64,000 nt of DNA from Amaranthus tricolor (lineage: Eukaryota; Streptophyta; Magnoliopsida; Caryophyllales; Amaranthaceae). The position numbers were made by a program, and so were the translations under genes. The notes beneath the pieces were generated by a model, which worked only from the letters and a program-made list of their open reading frames with translations, did no database searches and had not been told where the DNA came from. Below are positions 20,214 through 31,914 of the stretch, one piece after another; position 1 is the stretch's first letter, and each line of letters begins with the position of its first letter. The stretch covers positions 14,828,449 to 14,892,448 of the forward strand of contig NC_080053.1 of NCBI RefSeq assembly GCF_026212465.1, given 5' to 3'.

Positions 20214-20896
20214 GATGCTCTAATAAAGAAAAAAAACACATGCAAATGTACAAGAAGAACAGAATGTAGGAAGATATGCAACAATACCTTCTGATCACAG
20301 GAAATCAGATTTTAAAGAATCTGTTCTTTGTGCACAAAACAGCAAAAATCCACTTGCACTTAGAATTAAACGAAATACTAATGTAAATCCTTATTTTATC
20401 TGATTATTTAAGACAGCAAATAAGAAAGAAAAGGAATAACTACTATGAACAGCAAAATCACTTGATCACAGAAAATCAGTTTCTAAGGATTTTGACTTTT
20501 GTGATTACAATGCAATACATAGCCCTAACAAAAAATCAATTTGCACGTTATATAAAGTGAGTTGTTATAGAAAACCTTTATTCCAACTGATCAAAACGTT
20601 AAGAGATGAAGAAAAGATCAGAAATACCATTTATAAACCACATATCAGAATCTTGAATTTTCAAGATGCTGTTTCTGCAGTCTGTGCAAACACTTGCGCC
20701 AAATTTTGCACACAACGTGAAATCCAATTTTTCTTTCAAGAAATCAAAGTTAAGACACTAACCTTGATTACTATAAAAGGATTTGATGAAATTCTACGTC
20801 TACAAAAAGATATGCATAAAATTCTCACCAGACAGATTGCAAAATCACAAACAGGATGAACAAGGCTTTTCTTGATTTTCCGGCCACCGTAACCAA
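20214..20896 (-). other. Leader of the older gypsy element
   Basis: About 680 bp between PBS and gag. The short ORFs on both strands have no recognisable content. A loose direct repeat is present: GATCACAGGAAATCAG near 20285 and GATCACAGAAAATCAG near 20463. Confidence 0.6.
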
Positions 20897-20910
20897 TAGC
20901 TCTGATACCA
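20897..20910 (-). other. Primer binding site of the older gypsy element
   Basis: The minus strand reads TGGTATCAGAGCTA, complementary to initiator methionine tRNA. The LTR end follows within four bases (plus strand TGATGCG at 20914). Confidence 0.85.
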
Positions 20911-21281
20911 AATTGATGCGTGTTTGGGTTGGAATTCTTCAATATAATGTGAAGATGCAAACCAGCCTTCAAATCCACGCAATGTAACAACCAAACAAGC
21001 CTAAAACACACACGAAACAGTTATATGATTCACACAAACAGAACAATGTTTGTAAGGTGAATCTTGAATTGAAAGACTAGGAGTTTTAATCCTCCAAGGC
21101 CAACAATTCCCTAAGTACAACCAAGGACTACTCTCAGTTGCAAAAGGTGATGATCTTGCACTACTCAAGATCGTTGAATGTTCATACACATTCAAGGAAG
21201 AAACAAAGGATCAAAAATCCAATGAATTCTGATTTCTGAAATTTTCAAACTTAAACTTGTGTTTTACAAGGCTAGGGACGT

Positions 21282-21292
21282 CTATATATAGA
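21282..21292 (-). promoter_or_regulatory. Putative TATA box of the older gypsy LTR
   Basis: CTATATATAGA, nearly palindromic, about 370 bp upstream of the PBS on the minus strand. Confidence 0.45.
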
Positions 21293-21504
21293 CTTGAGGA
21301 ACGGGGAAATACAAAGACAATGCTAAGGACACGTACAACTAACTATAACGGTCATTAAAAGACACGTGCAAAACATGTGCACATTAAAAACAAAAGAAAC
21401 AAGCTAAACAGAACATTTGGATATTCTGACAAAAGGCTGCTGAACAGGTGACCTTCTACGTATCTTCTTGTGCTCTTTAATGGTTGATGATGGCCATGAT
21501 TAGT

Positions 21505-21935
21505 CGAGGTAGTAAGTTCCTAGTGCAAAGATTCCATTTCTACCCTTGGAGGCCCAAATTATTGGAAGACACGATCTAGCCATGTCTCACAAAGTCAGTT
21601 GGTCATAAGATCAGCCCTGTTCTGTTGTGAACTAGCTGCTGACTGGGCTACATTTATCCTTTCATTTTGGGATCTTCCAATGGCTAATAAGGGGATCCTT
21701 GTTTCATGGCAGGTAGTTCCAAGTGTGAAGATTCCATTCCCACCCCTTGAGTATCCCAAGGAGTCCAAGCTTGCTTTGGCACAGATCACCAAGGTCTGCT
21801 GGTCATTGGCCAACTATGAACTAGCTGCTGACTGGGCTACCTTCACCCTTGATTTCCATGGGGTTTCAATGATGTGAAGTAATGTCCTTGGACCAAGATA
21901 TGATGTTCCAAGTAACAAGATTCCAAATCCATCTT
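21505..21935. repeat. Diverged tandem repeat of about 190-200 bp in the U3 region
   Basis: Similar blocks start at about 21508, 21709 and 21907. Each has a GTTCC..GTG/AA..AGATTCCA core, and two of them end in GAACTAGCTGCTGACTGGGC (about 21630 and 21821). Copies are roughly 75-85 percent alike by eye. Such arrays in U3 often act as enhancers. Confidence 0.7.
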
Positions 21936-22120
21936 CCATGGTCTTTATAACTCTCCCAGTTGGTCTAGACAAGGGCTGCAAGGTCATCTGTCTGCTAGTT
22001 ATCGATGGACTCTGCTGTGCTGTTGTTTTTGGCCTTGTATCTCCTTCTTTTGTTGCTGAATCAGTAACATTGCTTGAGTATGACTCTTGGTTTAGCTCTT
22101 CATCCATATTGCTCATGTGA

Positions 22121-23679
22121 GTCATTATTGAACCATCCCAAATTGCATCACATAGCCAATTTATAAGTATCCTTGACTCTTAATGTACCATCTTCATTCA
22201 AAACCGACATCTCTTATTCACCCCTCCACCACGCTTGATAAGCATCTTCCAAATGCACTCTATATTCACTGGGAAACATATGTTCAAGAAACTCATTTTT
22301 GCCATTCACCCACTTCAATCAATATTTTATGTAACAGTCCACATAAAATCAACCCAAATACAAATGTCATATGGCATGATCCAGGTGTTATCACAAACCA
22401 TTAAAAATCAAAACGGAATAAAAGAAAAATTAAAAATATATTAAAGTTTCAATTACTATGGATTGTATTCTACTGATAGAAAAAAATCAACTAAAAACAA
22501 AAGAACGATTTAACAGAAAAAATCAAAGTTCTACAATCTTATTACATCTCGAGAAGCTTTGAAATCTATAACACATAAGTTCATAAAAATCTAAAGAAAC
22601 AATTGTGATAAAACGCAGCGATCTACCAAGTTGAGTCTTAGCTCTTAAAATCTTACACACCAACTTGAACTATTATGGACGTGTTATTCAATATCCAAAA
22701 AAGACAATATAATCGTATGTATGCTCACTAAAGAAAGAAAGGTGAAAAAACATTACACATCAGAGGTCATATATATTAATGCACAAAAGTAGTTGTATAA
22801 TTATCAAAGTTCAACCTAGCACACGAATCCTGCAACTTTGATTACCTATTGAATTTCTTATCAACCTATTTTCCTTCCACAACTCCACTTGAGTACAAGA
22901 CTCATCCTTAACTTTCAACATGTTATTTCTTAAAGGAATCCATCTTGGGAAAGATAGTTTTTAAAGCAAGTGTCAATATTTGTGACAATGACGTTTACTT
23001 TAATCATATTATCGAACATGCTTTATCATGTACATTGAAGGAAGATGGTGAAGATGGGTTGAGTGCGAGTGGATTAAGGTTTGGAATGATATATGAGATG
23101 TATAGCATGGAGCATTTGAGATTCCATTGATGTGAGGAACCATGCCTTGAACGAGTCAAGGCATGGAAAGCAAGGTGATCGCTCAAAGCAACGTAGAAGA
23201 GCAAAAAAGAATGCCCATGTCAGAGTTGCTCGTTTAAGTAGTATGTGCAGTAGGTCAAAAGGTTGTTTTGTGGTCTACTCGTTCCAGCTAAGTGGATGCT
23301 CGTTCGAGCAAATGCCTTAGATTCCCTTTTGGACAATTTTGTGGGTTTCTTATGCATTGAAGGGTTGTTTATTTCTATTTATTGCTATGCTTAATGTTCA
23401 TACTTATTATTGATGTTTAATTGGTATGTTAATTGTGATGTTTAATTGTTATTTGATTTATGAGGGAATTCTAAGAGTGATAAATACTTTATCTATAAAT
23501 AGGATTCATCATAGAACACATTCACCAAAAACACACTTATCGAAAGTAGGCTATTGTATTGTTAGAAACTTGAGAGTATTCTTACTTTACTCTAGTATTT
23601 GTGATCTTGAGAGGATTGTTCTCAAGATAAGGACAGGTTTATTATACTTGTAATTGTTAAATTCAATATAATAAACTAT
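22121..23679. other. Unassigned AT-rich sequence
   Basis: No convincing coding sequence. The small ORFs lack recognisable motifs. A TGTAACAG start resembling a gypsy LTR edge occurs at 22330 but has no partner. The 23480-23690 stretch (CTTGAGAGGATTGTTCTCAAGATAA, then an AATATAATAAAC string) looks like the 3' part of a plus-strand LTR. Confidence 0.4.
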
Positions 23680-23874
23680 ATTTGAAGGGGAGGTATCCAA
23701 GATACCTCTTAATATAAATAATAACTAAGCTTTTTGGGCTATTTGAAAATGATAATAAGGTTTTAGGAATTTTGGCGGTTTGATTTTTGTAATTGGGTAA
23801 TTAAGAAATTTTAATTCGAGATTAGTGATAACTAATTGGATAATAATTGGGATTACGAAATTGAGTCTGTTACA
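23680..23874 (-). repeat. Edge of a degraded gypsy LTR related to the Tekay LTR
   Basis: The minus strand starts TGTAACAGACTCAATTTCGT at 23874, close to the intact LTR start TGTAACAGGCTCAAATTTC, and keeps the same style of AT-rich sequence for about 190 bp. No polypurine tract borders it, so it is a solo or 5' LTR. The left edge is uncertain. Confidence 0.55.
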
Positions 23875-26325
23875 CAAGGTGAGGGAGACACTCTAATATG
23901 TAGGTATCAACTCCAACTACTTCATTCAACCCAATCATGCATCATAGTCGCACCGGATCTGCCGAATTATTACAGAGTTATGTAAGGTAATATTAAGTCC
24001 GCTGAGTTGGTATAAATCAGACCCCATAAGGAGAGTTTTCATTGATAATTTCAGTGATATTCATAGATTCGAACATTGGCAAGCTATATTACTGAACACG
24101 GATAAGCCGAATTATCACGCAGCTCGGGTCGCCAAGGTACTGTGAATCAGGATCCATAAATATGGGGACTTTTGTTATGGTATTCAGCCGAGTCTATTAC
24201 AATTCAGCCGAGTTATTGTAAAATTCGAACCCGTCAATTCATCATAACAGTTCGGACCTGCCGAAATATGAGGAATTTATTCCGTCAAATTAAAGTCGGA
24301 CTCTAAAAGTAGGAGTCCCATTTATAAATTTTTCTAAGTATCAAACCTGTTGAATATTATCCTTCAAACAGCTGAGTCACGATGAAACTTATGACAACAA
24401 TATACTAAAATCCCGTTGATCCGAACAAAAATAACTGGTCTCCATGCTCGAGTTGCTCGAATTAGATGATGGTTTAAATCAAAAGATGTTGAATGATATT
24501 CAAACCTTGAGGTTTGCAAATCATTCACTGGAAGATCTTTAATAAAAATCTTGGTATTTATATTAGTCAGGCTTTGAGTTAATAATGGTGCCAAATAATA
24601 GACTAAGTCGGACCCCAATATAAGGACCCTCAAGTGAAAGAAAATTATGCCAAGTTTTTTATACTGTGGGTAATAACAAAGTCGGACTCAACTATGGCGT
24701 TAACAAATGTCAAAAATTGTCTAAGTTATAGTCTTCCGTGTCATTAAATAAGAGTCTGCGCATGTCAGAGTGCTAACAGGGAAATTGTTGTCTCAGTTGG
24801 TCAGAGTACTCTTCTCATTGTGCATCTGGTAGGGGGGTTCTAAACCTGGAAGTGACATTTTGTTAATTCGTTGCGCATGTCATAGTGCTAGCAAAGAAAT
24901 GGTTGTCTCAGTTGCTCACATAATCATTTTGGGATGTCATAACTTTTTCGTTACAATTTCAAATACTACGTGTGAATACTCGATTCGAAGCTATCGAGCT
25001 CAATTTAACATTTCATCAGAATATCCCCCAAATTGTGGGTATGTTGATTTCCATGGGCATTCGAGTAAACTCTTCCAAGACCGATGCTTCTTGGTTTATT
25101 CTAATATGAATAGTATTATTTTTGCATAAAGGAAGATGAATCACTTCGTTGGGGCTCTCTTTTTACATCATTCTTCATGCGTGGGGATAAATATTATGTT
25201 AATATTTATTTATTTATTTATTTATCATAAAATTACTTTTATACCCTGTTGACTTACAATTTCGTTGACCTTGACCCTTTGATGACCTTCACTCACGATC
25301 AAAGGTCTTTACGACTTTTCATTTACCTTGTTTGACCACCAAGAAAGTAACCTTCTGAAACCTACAACGACCACCCACTACACGTGTTACACACCATTTT
25401 CCTTAATTATACTCCATGTTACCCATAATCCCCCACTAAAAGTTATCCCTATATGATCCCTCCATCAGCTCCTATGAATACCTTCTATTGAATGCATTTG
25501 AAGGCTAAGATTTTTTATTCACCTACCATTACTCTGCAGTTATACACACCCAACTCAATCATTTACGTACTACTACCATCTCCATACCACTAAACAATCG
25601 TTAATATTGTATTCATCATATTATCATTCATTGATTTCTGTCTCCGCAACTGACTTGAGCGTCGGAGTGGTGAAGGAATTACAATTACAACTACGGAAGG
25701 ATTACGTCATACTTCGAGATCGTTGACTATTGACCTCTATAACACTTCATTTTCAGGTACTCTATGTGTCTCTTGCACTTCCTCGTTTCTATATCGAAAC
25801 AAACACAATATTGTAGCATTAATTAGTAAGAGTAAACCTTGTTAATTTGTTGATAAATTACATAATTCATTTTGTTAAATAATAAAATACTTTACCTCAT
25901 CATCCATCATGATCATGTGTAACTTAGTTCATTTACCTTGTCCCTTACCCATATCTTTCATTGCTTTCCATGTATATATGAATTTAGCCTTAATTTCAAA
26001 CAAACAATTTGATTCTTTAATCTCAATAGTAAAGTGATTTTTGCATCAACAAATAGCATTTTAATTTTTAGTTGTGATTTGAGCAATACTTTAAGTGGTA
26101 TCTATTAGTATCATGTAATGAATATATATTTATAGTGGCATAATCATTTAATGTTGTACCTCATAATAATAATGCTAAATGGTAGTATCTATAATACTAA
26201 ATGTTTGTGTGAATAAAAAGTACATTGCTATAATATAATCATAAATGTAGTAATATTGCATTGTGAAGAGGAAAAGAATCAAAATTAATGGGAAGGAGTG
26301 ATAGGAGTACAAAGTATTTCAAAGG
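23875..26325. other. Degraded LTR debris and AT-rich intergenic sequence
   Basis: No gene found. 23880-24740 is rich in recurring GCCGAATTAT and GCCGAGTT words. 24755-24932 contains a direct repeat. 25651-25669 holds TGACTTGAGCGTCGGAGTG, a motif I know from the transcribed part of many plant gypsy LTRs (Tat/Athila style), so 25450-25800 is probably an LTR remnant. The rest to 26325 is featureless. Confidence 0.45.
24755..24932. repeat. Direct repeat of about 52 bp, copies 126 bp apart
   Basis: GCGCATGTCAGAGTGCTAAC.. at about 24757 and GCGCATGTCATAGTGCTAGC.. at about 24883. Both continue through GAAAT.GTTGTCTCAGTTG.TCA. Confidence 0.7.
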
Positions 26326-26563
26326 TGTTAAAACTTAGAGATATAAGGAGGAAGTAGAATGAGTAAAAGTTAGAAGATAGAGATGTTTTACTCATTGGTG
26401 TAGTTTTTACAATGGTAAACTTCCATATTTATAGGCAAGTTCATCCACAATTACATTGAATGCATTCACATTAGGGTAAATTCATTAATTATCTTTCACA
26501 CTATATTCATTAATTACCTTTCACACTATATTCATTAATTACCTTTCACACTATATTACAACA
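26326..26563 (-). repeat. 3' LTR of the short-LTR copia element
   Basis: 238 bp, plus strand TGTTAAAAC to TTACAACA. It contains three copies of a 25-bp unit (ATTCATTAATTACCTTTCAC..) at about 26480-26555, where the partner LTR has two. The minus-strand TATA box TATAAATA is at 26426-26433. Confidence 0.9.
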
Positions 26564-26723
26564 CTCCCCCTTGAATGCATTCTAATTATGTAAAAAAATA
26601 TATATTATTACAATATTTCTATTTAATACTGCCCCGTTAAAAACCTTGTCAGGAAAAACCCAATGGGATAAAAACCTGAACGAAGGGAAAAAGAGTGCAG
26701 TATATATGATTCTCCCCCTGAGT

Positions 26724-27640
26724 TCAACAGATATCTCGTAGATGACACATTCCAATTTTATATACAAGTTGCTCGAATCTCTTTGATGGAAGGGACTTTG
26801 TGAATAGATCTGCAAGATTTTCACTTGATTGAATTTGTTTGACTTTTACTATTTTGTACTTCTGGAGGTCATGTGCAAAGAAGAGTTTTGATGTTATGTG
26901 TTTGGTTTTATCTCCTTTTATGAAGCCTTCACTAACTTGTTCAATGCAACCGGTATTATCTTCAAAAATTATAGTTGGAGAATTTATTATCGAGTTTATC
27001 CCACATTCTTCTTGAATGTGACCAATTACTGACCTTAACCAAACACATTCTCTACTTGTTTCATAAAGGGTGATCAATTCTGCGTGGTTTGATGATGTAG
27101 CTGTCAGTGTTTGTTTCGTGGATCTCCAAGATATTGCGGTACCTCCATATGTGAATACATATACATTTTGTGATTTAGCCTTATGGGGATCTGATAAGTA
27201 TCCAACATCTGCATATCCAACAAGAGTAGCATCTTGGTTTGATCTATAAAATAGTCCAAGATTTTTAGTTCCTCGAAGGTAGCGCAACAAATGTTTTATT
27301 CCGCTCCAATGTCTCTTTGTTGGTGAATTACTATATCTAGCTAATAAATTAACAGCGAAAACAATATCAGGTCTTGTATTAGCTAGATACATCAGAGCTC
27401 CAATTGCGCTTAAATATGGCACTTTAGGGCCAAGAATCTCCTCGTCTTCTTCACAAGGTCGAAATGGATCATCTTTTGGCTTTAATGATCGCACTATCAT
27501 TGGAGAGCTCAGCGGATTAGCTTTTTCCATATGAAATCTTTTTAGGACTTTTTCTGTATAGTTGGATTAGTGCACAAAGATTCCACCCCTTAGGTGCTCC
27601 ATTTGTAATCCAAGGCAAAACTTTGTTTTCCCAAGATCTT
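26724..27640 (-). pseudogene. pol: copia RT C-terminus and RNase H
   Basis: The RNase H part (268 codons from 27530) has LSAIGALMYLANTRPDIVFA, IKHLLRYLRGTKNLGLFY, VGYADVGYLSDPHKAKSQN, NHAELITLYE, IFEDNTGCIE and the C-terminal LADLFTKSLPSKRFEQLVYK. Upstream, 27531-27640 encodes KFEMKDLGKTKFCLGLQ.. but has a TAA in frame near 27572, after GGIFVH, and a one-base frame break at about 27650. The usual D of the first RNase H motif (ADADW type) is altered to VGY, a further sign of decay. Confidence 0.88.
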
Positions 27641-28713
27641 TCATTTCAAATTTTTCATCAAATATTTTACAGTTTGTTCAAGCTCTTTGGGAGTTCCAAT
27701 GATATTTAAATCATCAACATAAACTGCAATTATAGAAAATCCTGATTGAGTCCGTTTAATAAATACACAAGGACAGATTTGGTCATTTTTGAATCCTTCT
27801 TTCAGGAGATATTCACTAAGACGGTTATACCACATTCTTCCAGATTGTTTTAGTCCATAAAGTGACCTTTTCAGCTTTATGGAAAACATTTCTCGTGATT
27901 GGTGGTTTTCTGGCAACTTAAATCCTTCAGGGACTTTCATATAAATGTCTGTATCAAGTGAACCATATAAATATGCGGTCACAACATCCATAAGTCGCAT
28001 TTGCAAACTATTTGAGACAGTTAGACTTATCAAGAATCTTAGTGTAGTCGCATCTACTACTGGAGAATACGTTTCTTCATAATCAATTCCTGGTCTTTGG
28101 GAAAAACCTTGTGCTGTAAGTCGTGCCTTATATCTGACCACTTCATCTTTTTCATTTTTTTTCTTACAAACACCCATTTATAGCCGACCGGTTTTATACC
28201 ATTTGGTGTTTGGGTAATTTGTCCAAAAACTTCTCGTTTTTCAAGTGACTTTAATTCCGCTTGAAGAGCATCTTTCCATTTTGACCTATCATTTCTACGC
28301 CGACATTCTTGTATCGTTCTTGGTTCTATATCATTTTCATCAAGTGTTATTTCGGTGGCGATTGAATGAGCAAGTGCATCATTAACAATAACATTCTTTC
28401 GATTTATTTGCCTTTTAGTTGAAATGTAATTAATCGAAATTTCATTATTATCTTTGATATTATTATTTTCTTCTTCTCTGATATTTTCATCCTCATCTCT
28501 AAAACTTGTTTCTTTACAATTCATTGAAGAAGTAATATTGATAACATTTGCCATTTTATTCAACCTTTTGGATTTTCTTTGTTTCAAATCCTTTGAACCA
28601 AGTGGTCTTCCAAGCTTCCGGCGTGCAATAGATTCATTTTCAGTGGTTTTGTTATCAGTGGGAATTTCAATTCGTGCCGAAATATTTGCGGCTGGAATAT
28701 ATGATTTTGTCAC
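27641..28713 (-). pseudogene. pol: copia reverse transcriptase and preceding linker
   Basis: The upstream part (28057-28713) carries the integrase-RT linker and RT start (WKDALQAELKSLEKREVFG, then GYKWVFVRKK). A run of A residues near 28150 shifts the frame, and RT continues as RYKARLTAQGFSQRPGIDYEETYSPV, MDVVTAYLYGSLD, LKRSLYGLKQSGRMWYNRL and the catalytic IIAVYVDDLNIIG (27641-28177). A second shift follows near 27650. This is the DNA polymerase of the element, now non-functional. Confidence 0.88.
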
Positions 28714-30240
28714 TTACTTTGTTTCTACAAATGCATCAGGTAATCTGTTTGCAATATATTGATTATGGAAAATTTTTCTAACTTCTTGTTCAGAAGCATT
28801 CGTTTTTGGATCATATATTTTCAAATGCATTGCATTCCATGTGAGATCTATTTCCTTCTTACTTGGGTCCACTTTCTCTCCCCCTAAGGATGGGAATGTT
28901 GTCTCATTAAAATGACAATCTGCAAATCTAGCATTAAATAAATCACCAATCATTGGTTCTAAATATTTGATAATTGATGGGCATTCAAATCCAACATAAA
29001 TTCCCATCCTTCTTTATGGACCCATTTTTGTACGTTGGGGTGGCGCAATAGGGACATATACTGCACATCCAAATATTTTCAAGTGTGATATATTTGGTTC
29101 TCGACCATGCACTAATTGCTGTGGTGAATATTTATGATAAGCACTTGGTCTCAATCTTATCAATGACGATGCATGTATTATTGCATGTCCCCACGCAGAT
29201 GATGGCAATTTCGACCTCATTAATAGTGGTCTTGCTATTAATTGGAGTCTTTTAATCAATGATTCAGCCAGACCATTTTGAGTATGAACATGACCTACTG
29301 GATGTTCTACGTCAATTCCAATTGACGTGCAATAATCATTAAAAGTTTGAGATGTAAATTCTCCGGCATTGTCAAGCCTTATTTTCGCTTAATTGTATAA
29401 TCTAGAAATTGATTTCTCAATCAAATGATTTGAGCAAGTAATTTCGCAAATGCCACATTTCTAGTTTGTAGGAGACTTACATGTGACCATCGTGTTGAGG
29501 CATCAATCAATACCATAAAATATCTAAATACCATTAATTGGCTTACATATATCTCCATGAATTCTTTCTAGAAATTTAGAAGTTTCAGTAGCAATTTTAT
29601 TTAAAGATGGTCTGATTATCAATTTGCCTTATGAGCATGCAGAACATGATAATTCATTTGGTTTGGGAATTCTTATTTTCTTCATTAGATGCCCAATTGA
29701 ATTTTCAATAATTTTTCGCATCATTCCCACACCAGGATGACCCAATCGGTCATGCCATAAACTTATCATTTCTTTATTATCTAACTTCTGGTTAGACACC
29801 ATGTTTATCTCAACCGGTTTTATATTAATGCGATATAATCCCGATGAGTATGCTGGTAATTTTTCATGAATGCTTTTCTTGCCGCATTTTTCAGATGTGA
29901 TGCATAAATATTCAGTATGACTTTCGATCATTGTTTCTAAATGATAACCATTTTGGCGTACATCTTTGAAACTTATGAGATTTCGTCGAGATTTACTCGA
30001 ATATAAAGCATCATTAATTACTAGCTTTGTCCCATTAGGAAGTATTATTTGAGCTTTTCCATATCCTTCTATTAGTGTAGTAGTTCAAGAGATTGTGGTG
30101 ACATCTGCTTTCACCATCTTCAACTCAGAAAAGTATTCTTTGTGCTTTAGGATAGTGTGAGTTGTTCCACTATCTAGAAGGCATTGATATTTGAATCCAT
30201 TTTCAAACTGATCCATATCTTCATATTAAATAAATAGATA
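28714..30240 (-). pseudogene. pol: copia protease, GAG-pre-integrase and integrase, heavily broken
   Basis: Fragments in order on the minus strand: protease active site FQCLLDSGTTHTI near 30200; LISFKDVRQNGYH near 29960; GAG-pre-integrase LWHDRLGHPGVGMMRKIIEN with C-x2-C (29629-29931); integrase pieces including ERIHGDIC (about 29560) and TSNEFTSQTFND-like sequence around 29350; then SKLPSSAWGHAIIHASSLIR and FGCAVYVPI (29014-29259). The last part (28714-29007, YVGFECPSIIKYLEPMIGDLF) follows a TAA at 29008. Stops occur at about 30070, 29628, 29390, 29008 and 28714. Confidence 0.82.
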
Positions 30241-30513
30241 GTTAAAATAAAATTTCATTAACATAAGGTGATATCAATACATAAAAAAGAAAATTACATA
30301 TAAAAAGAAGTACAACTAAATAAGCACCACAACATTGTTAAGAAAAATTCAAATATCTTCGTCATATTCTTTATCATTTTCATCGCCATCTAAGTAGACG
30401 TCTGAAAGGTCAAGATTAGACATTGACGTGCTTGCTTTATTATAAGGATCGACATTAGGCATTGAGGTGCTTGCTTCATTAAAGTTTGCTTCCCCACCTT
30501 TTCCCTTTTTCTT

Positions 30514-31534
30514 TTAGGAAGCTAGATACAGCTCCACCAAATGTTTGGCAGTACGACATGTACGTGCCCAATGCCCTGTCATGCCCCATTTGTAACAAAT
30601 ACTTTCTTTTCCTTCTTGATGGCTATTTTTATTGTGATAACCAACTTTTTTTCCCCTTCGAGAATTATTATTGTAATGACTATTTTGATAATTTTGGGGA
30701 AAGTGGCCTCTGCCGAATCCTTGAAACTTTCTACCATGTCCATTAAAATTTCCACGACCTTGTCCTCGTCCTCTTCCTCGGAAATTTCCGCGTCCTCTAT
30801 CACGGTTATTATAATTTCCACTGCCTTTATTTTCAACAGCATGTGCTTCAGGCACATGTGTTTTAGTAGAGTGTGCCTCGCGGATAGCTTGAGATCCAAT
30901 AGGTCTCATATTATGATTTTTCCTGACAAGATCATTATGTTGTTCATCCAGTGAGAGTACTACACTCAGATCTGTATATCTTTTGAAATTTGTTTCTCTA
31001 TATTGTTGTTGCAGAATAATGTTTGATGGATGAAAAGTAGATAATGTGAATTTAATCATTTCTGCATCAGTCACCGGGTGCTCACAATATTTCAACATTG
31101 ATGCAATTCGGTATAATGTTGAATTGTACTCACTGAGAGTCTTAAAATTAGAAAATCTTAAATTCTTCCACTTATGGCTAGCTTGTGGAAGAAGCACCCT
31201 TTTGTGGTGATCAAATCTTTCAACAAGAGAGTCCCACAATGTTTTGGGATCTTTTATAAATAAATATTCAGATTTAAGGCTATCATGAATATGATGCCTC
31301 AAGAGGACTAAGGCTTTGGCCTTTTCTTGATTTGTAGCTACCTTTATTTTGGTAGCTTGAGTTCCATCTATTGGATCCTTTTCTTTTACTTCCAATACAG
31401 TATGTTCAAGTACTTGAGCTTCTAAGTTCAAGTCCTTGAGCTTCTAAGTTCATGATGGCATCTTCTTTCCATTCTAAGAATTTTTGTCCAGTTAAGTCTA
31501 ATATGTTGAATAGTCTTTTGGTAATTTTTGCCAT
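30514..31534 (-). pseudogene. gag: copia gag, frameshifted by a 22-bp duplication
   Basis: The original start is probably ATG 31534 (MAKITKRLFNILDLTGQKFL). After about 35 codons a 22-bp tandem duplication (plus strand TTGAGCTTCTAAGTTCAAGTCC then TTGAGCTTCTAAGTTCA, about 31408-31450) breaks the frame. The rest of gag is open to 30514: UBN2-like region with KALVLLRHHIHDSLKSEYLF, KWKNLRFSNFKTLSEYNSTL and QQQYRETNFKRYTDLSVVLS, then an RG-rich RNA-binding stretch (GRGNFRGRGRGQGRGNFNG). The zinc knuckle reads CYKWGMTGHWARTC, with tryptophan in place of its second cysteine. Confidence 0.87.
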
Positions 31535-31914
31535 ACTTGCTACATAATATATAATTTTTTTGTAAGTATATAATAATGCAATAATTCTTATATTTTCATA
31601 ATAATAAACCATTAGAAAAATTATGATGTTTTAATTTCATAATCTTCTCCCCCTTGGTTTATTGTTATGAATTTGTTGTAGATAATAAATTTAGGAATAA
31701 ATCAAGAACCAGAGGAATGATAATAATAATAATAATAATAACAAGGAGAAGAACGAAAAAAAAAAGTTAAAGACAATAAATTCTAAAGAGGGTAAAAATA
31801 AATAGCATTTACATAATATATTAGTATAATTTATCATACAAAATGCACTAACAAACAAAAGAAAATATGACAAAGAAAATCATGTGCATTTTGTTTCTTC
31901 TTCTTTAAAATAAA
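31535..31914 (-). other. AT-rich leader just upstream of the copia gag
   Basis: No coding sequence with recognisable content. It contains an AAT/ATT trinucleotide run (31720-31742). Confidence 0.5.

Larger units (their letters stand above)
20914..22120 (-). repeat. 5' LTR of the older gypsy element (outer edge not resolved)
   Basis: The inner edge is fixed by the PBS. The outer edge cannot be set because the partner LTR is outside the window; 22120 is approximate. A TATA-like CTATATATAGA at 21282-21292 would place the RNA start near 21250. The U3 part contains a tandem repeat (21505-21935). The ORFs on the minus strand at 21595-21813 and 21814-22125 lie across these repeats, share the ending VAQSAASS, and are probably not genes. 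Confidence 0.6.

Noticed and set aside
21595..22125. Host gene with repeated exons on the minus strand
   Set aside because: No splice logic or known domain; better explained as repeated U3 sequence, though kept as a finding.
22330..22345. TGTAACAG as the start of a plus-strand gypsy LTR
   Set aside because: No matching end, target duplication or internal LTR features could be found.
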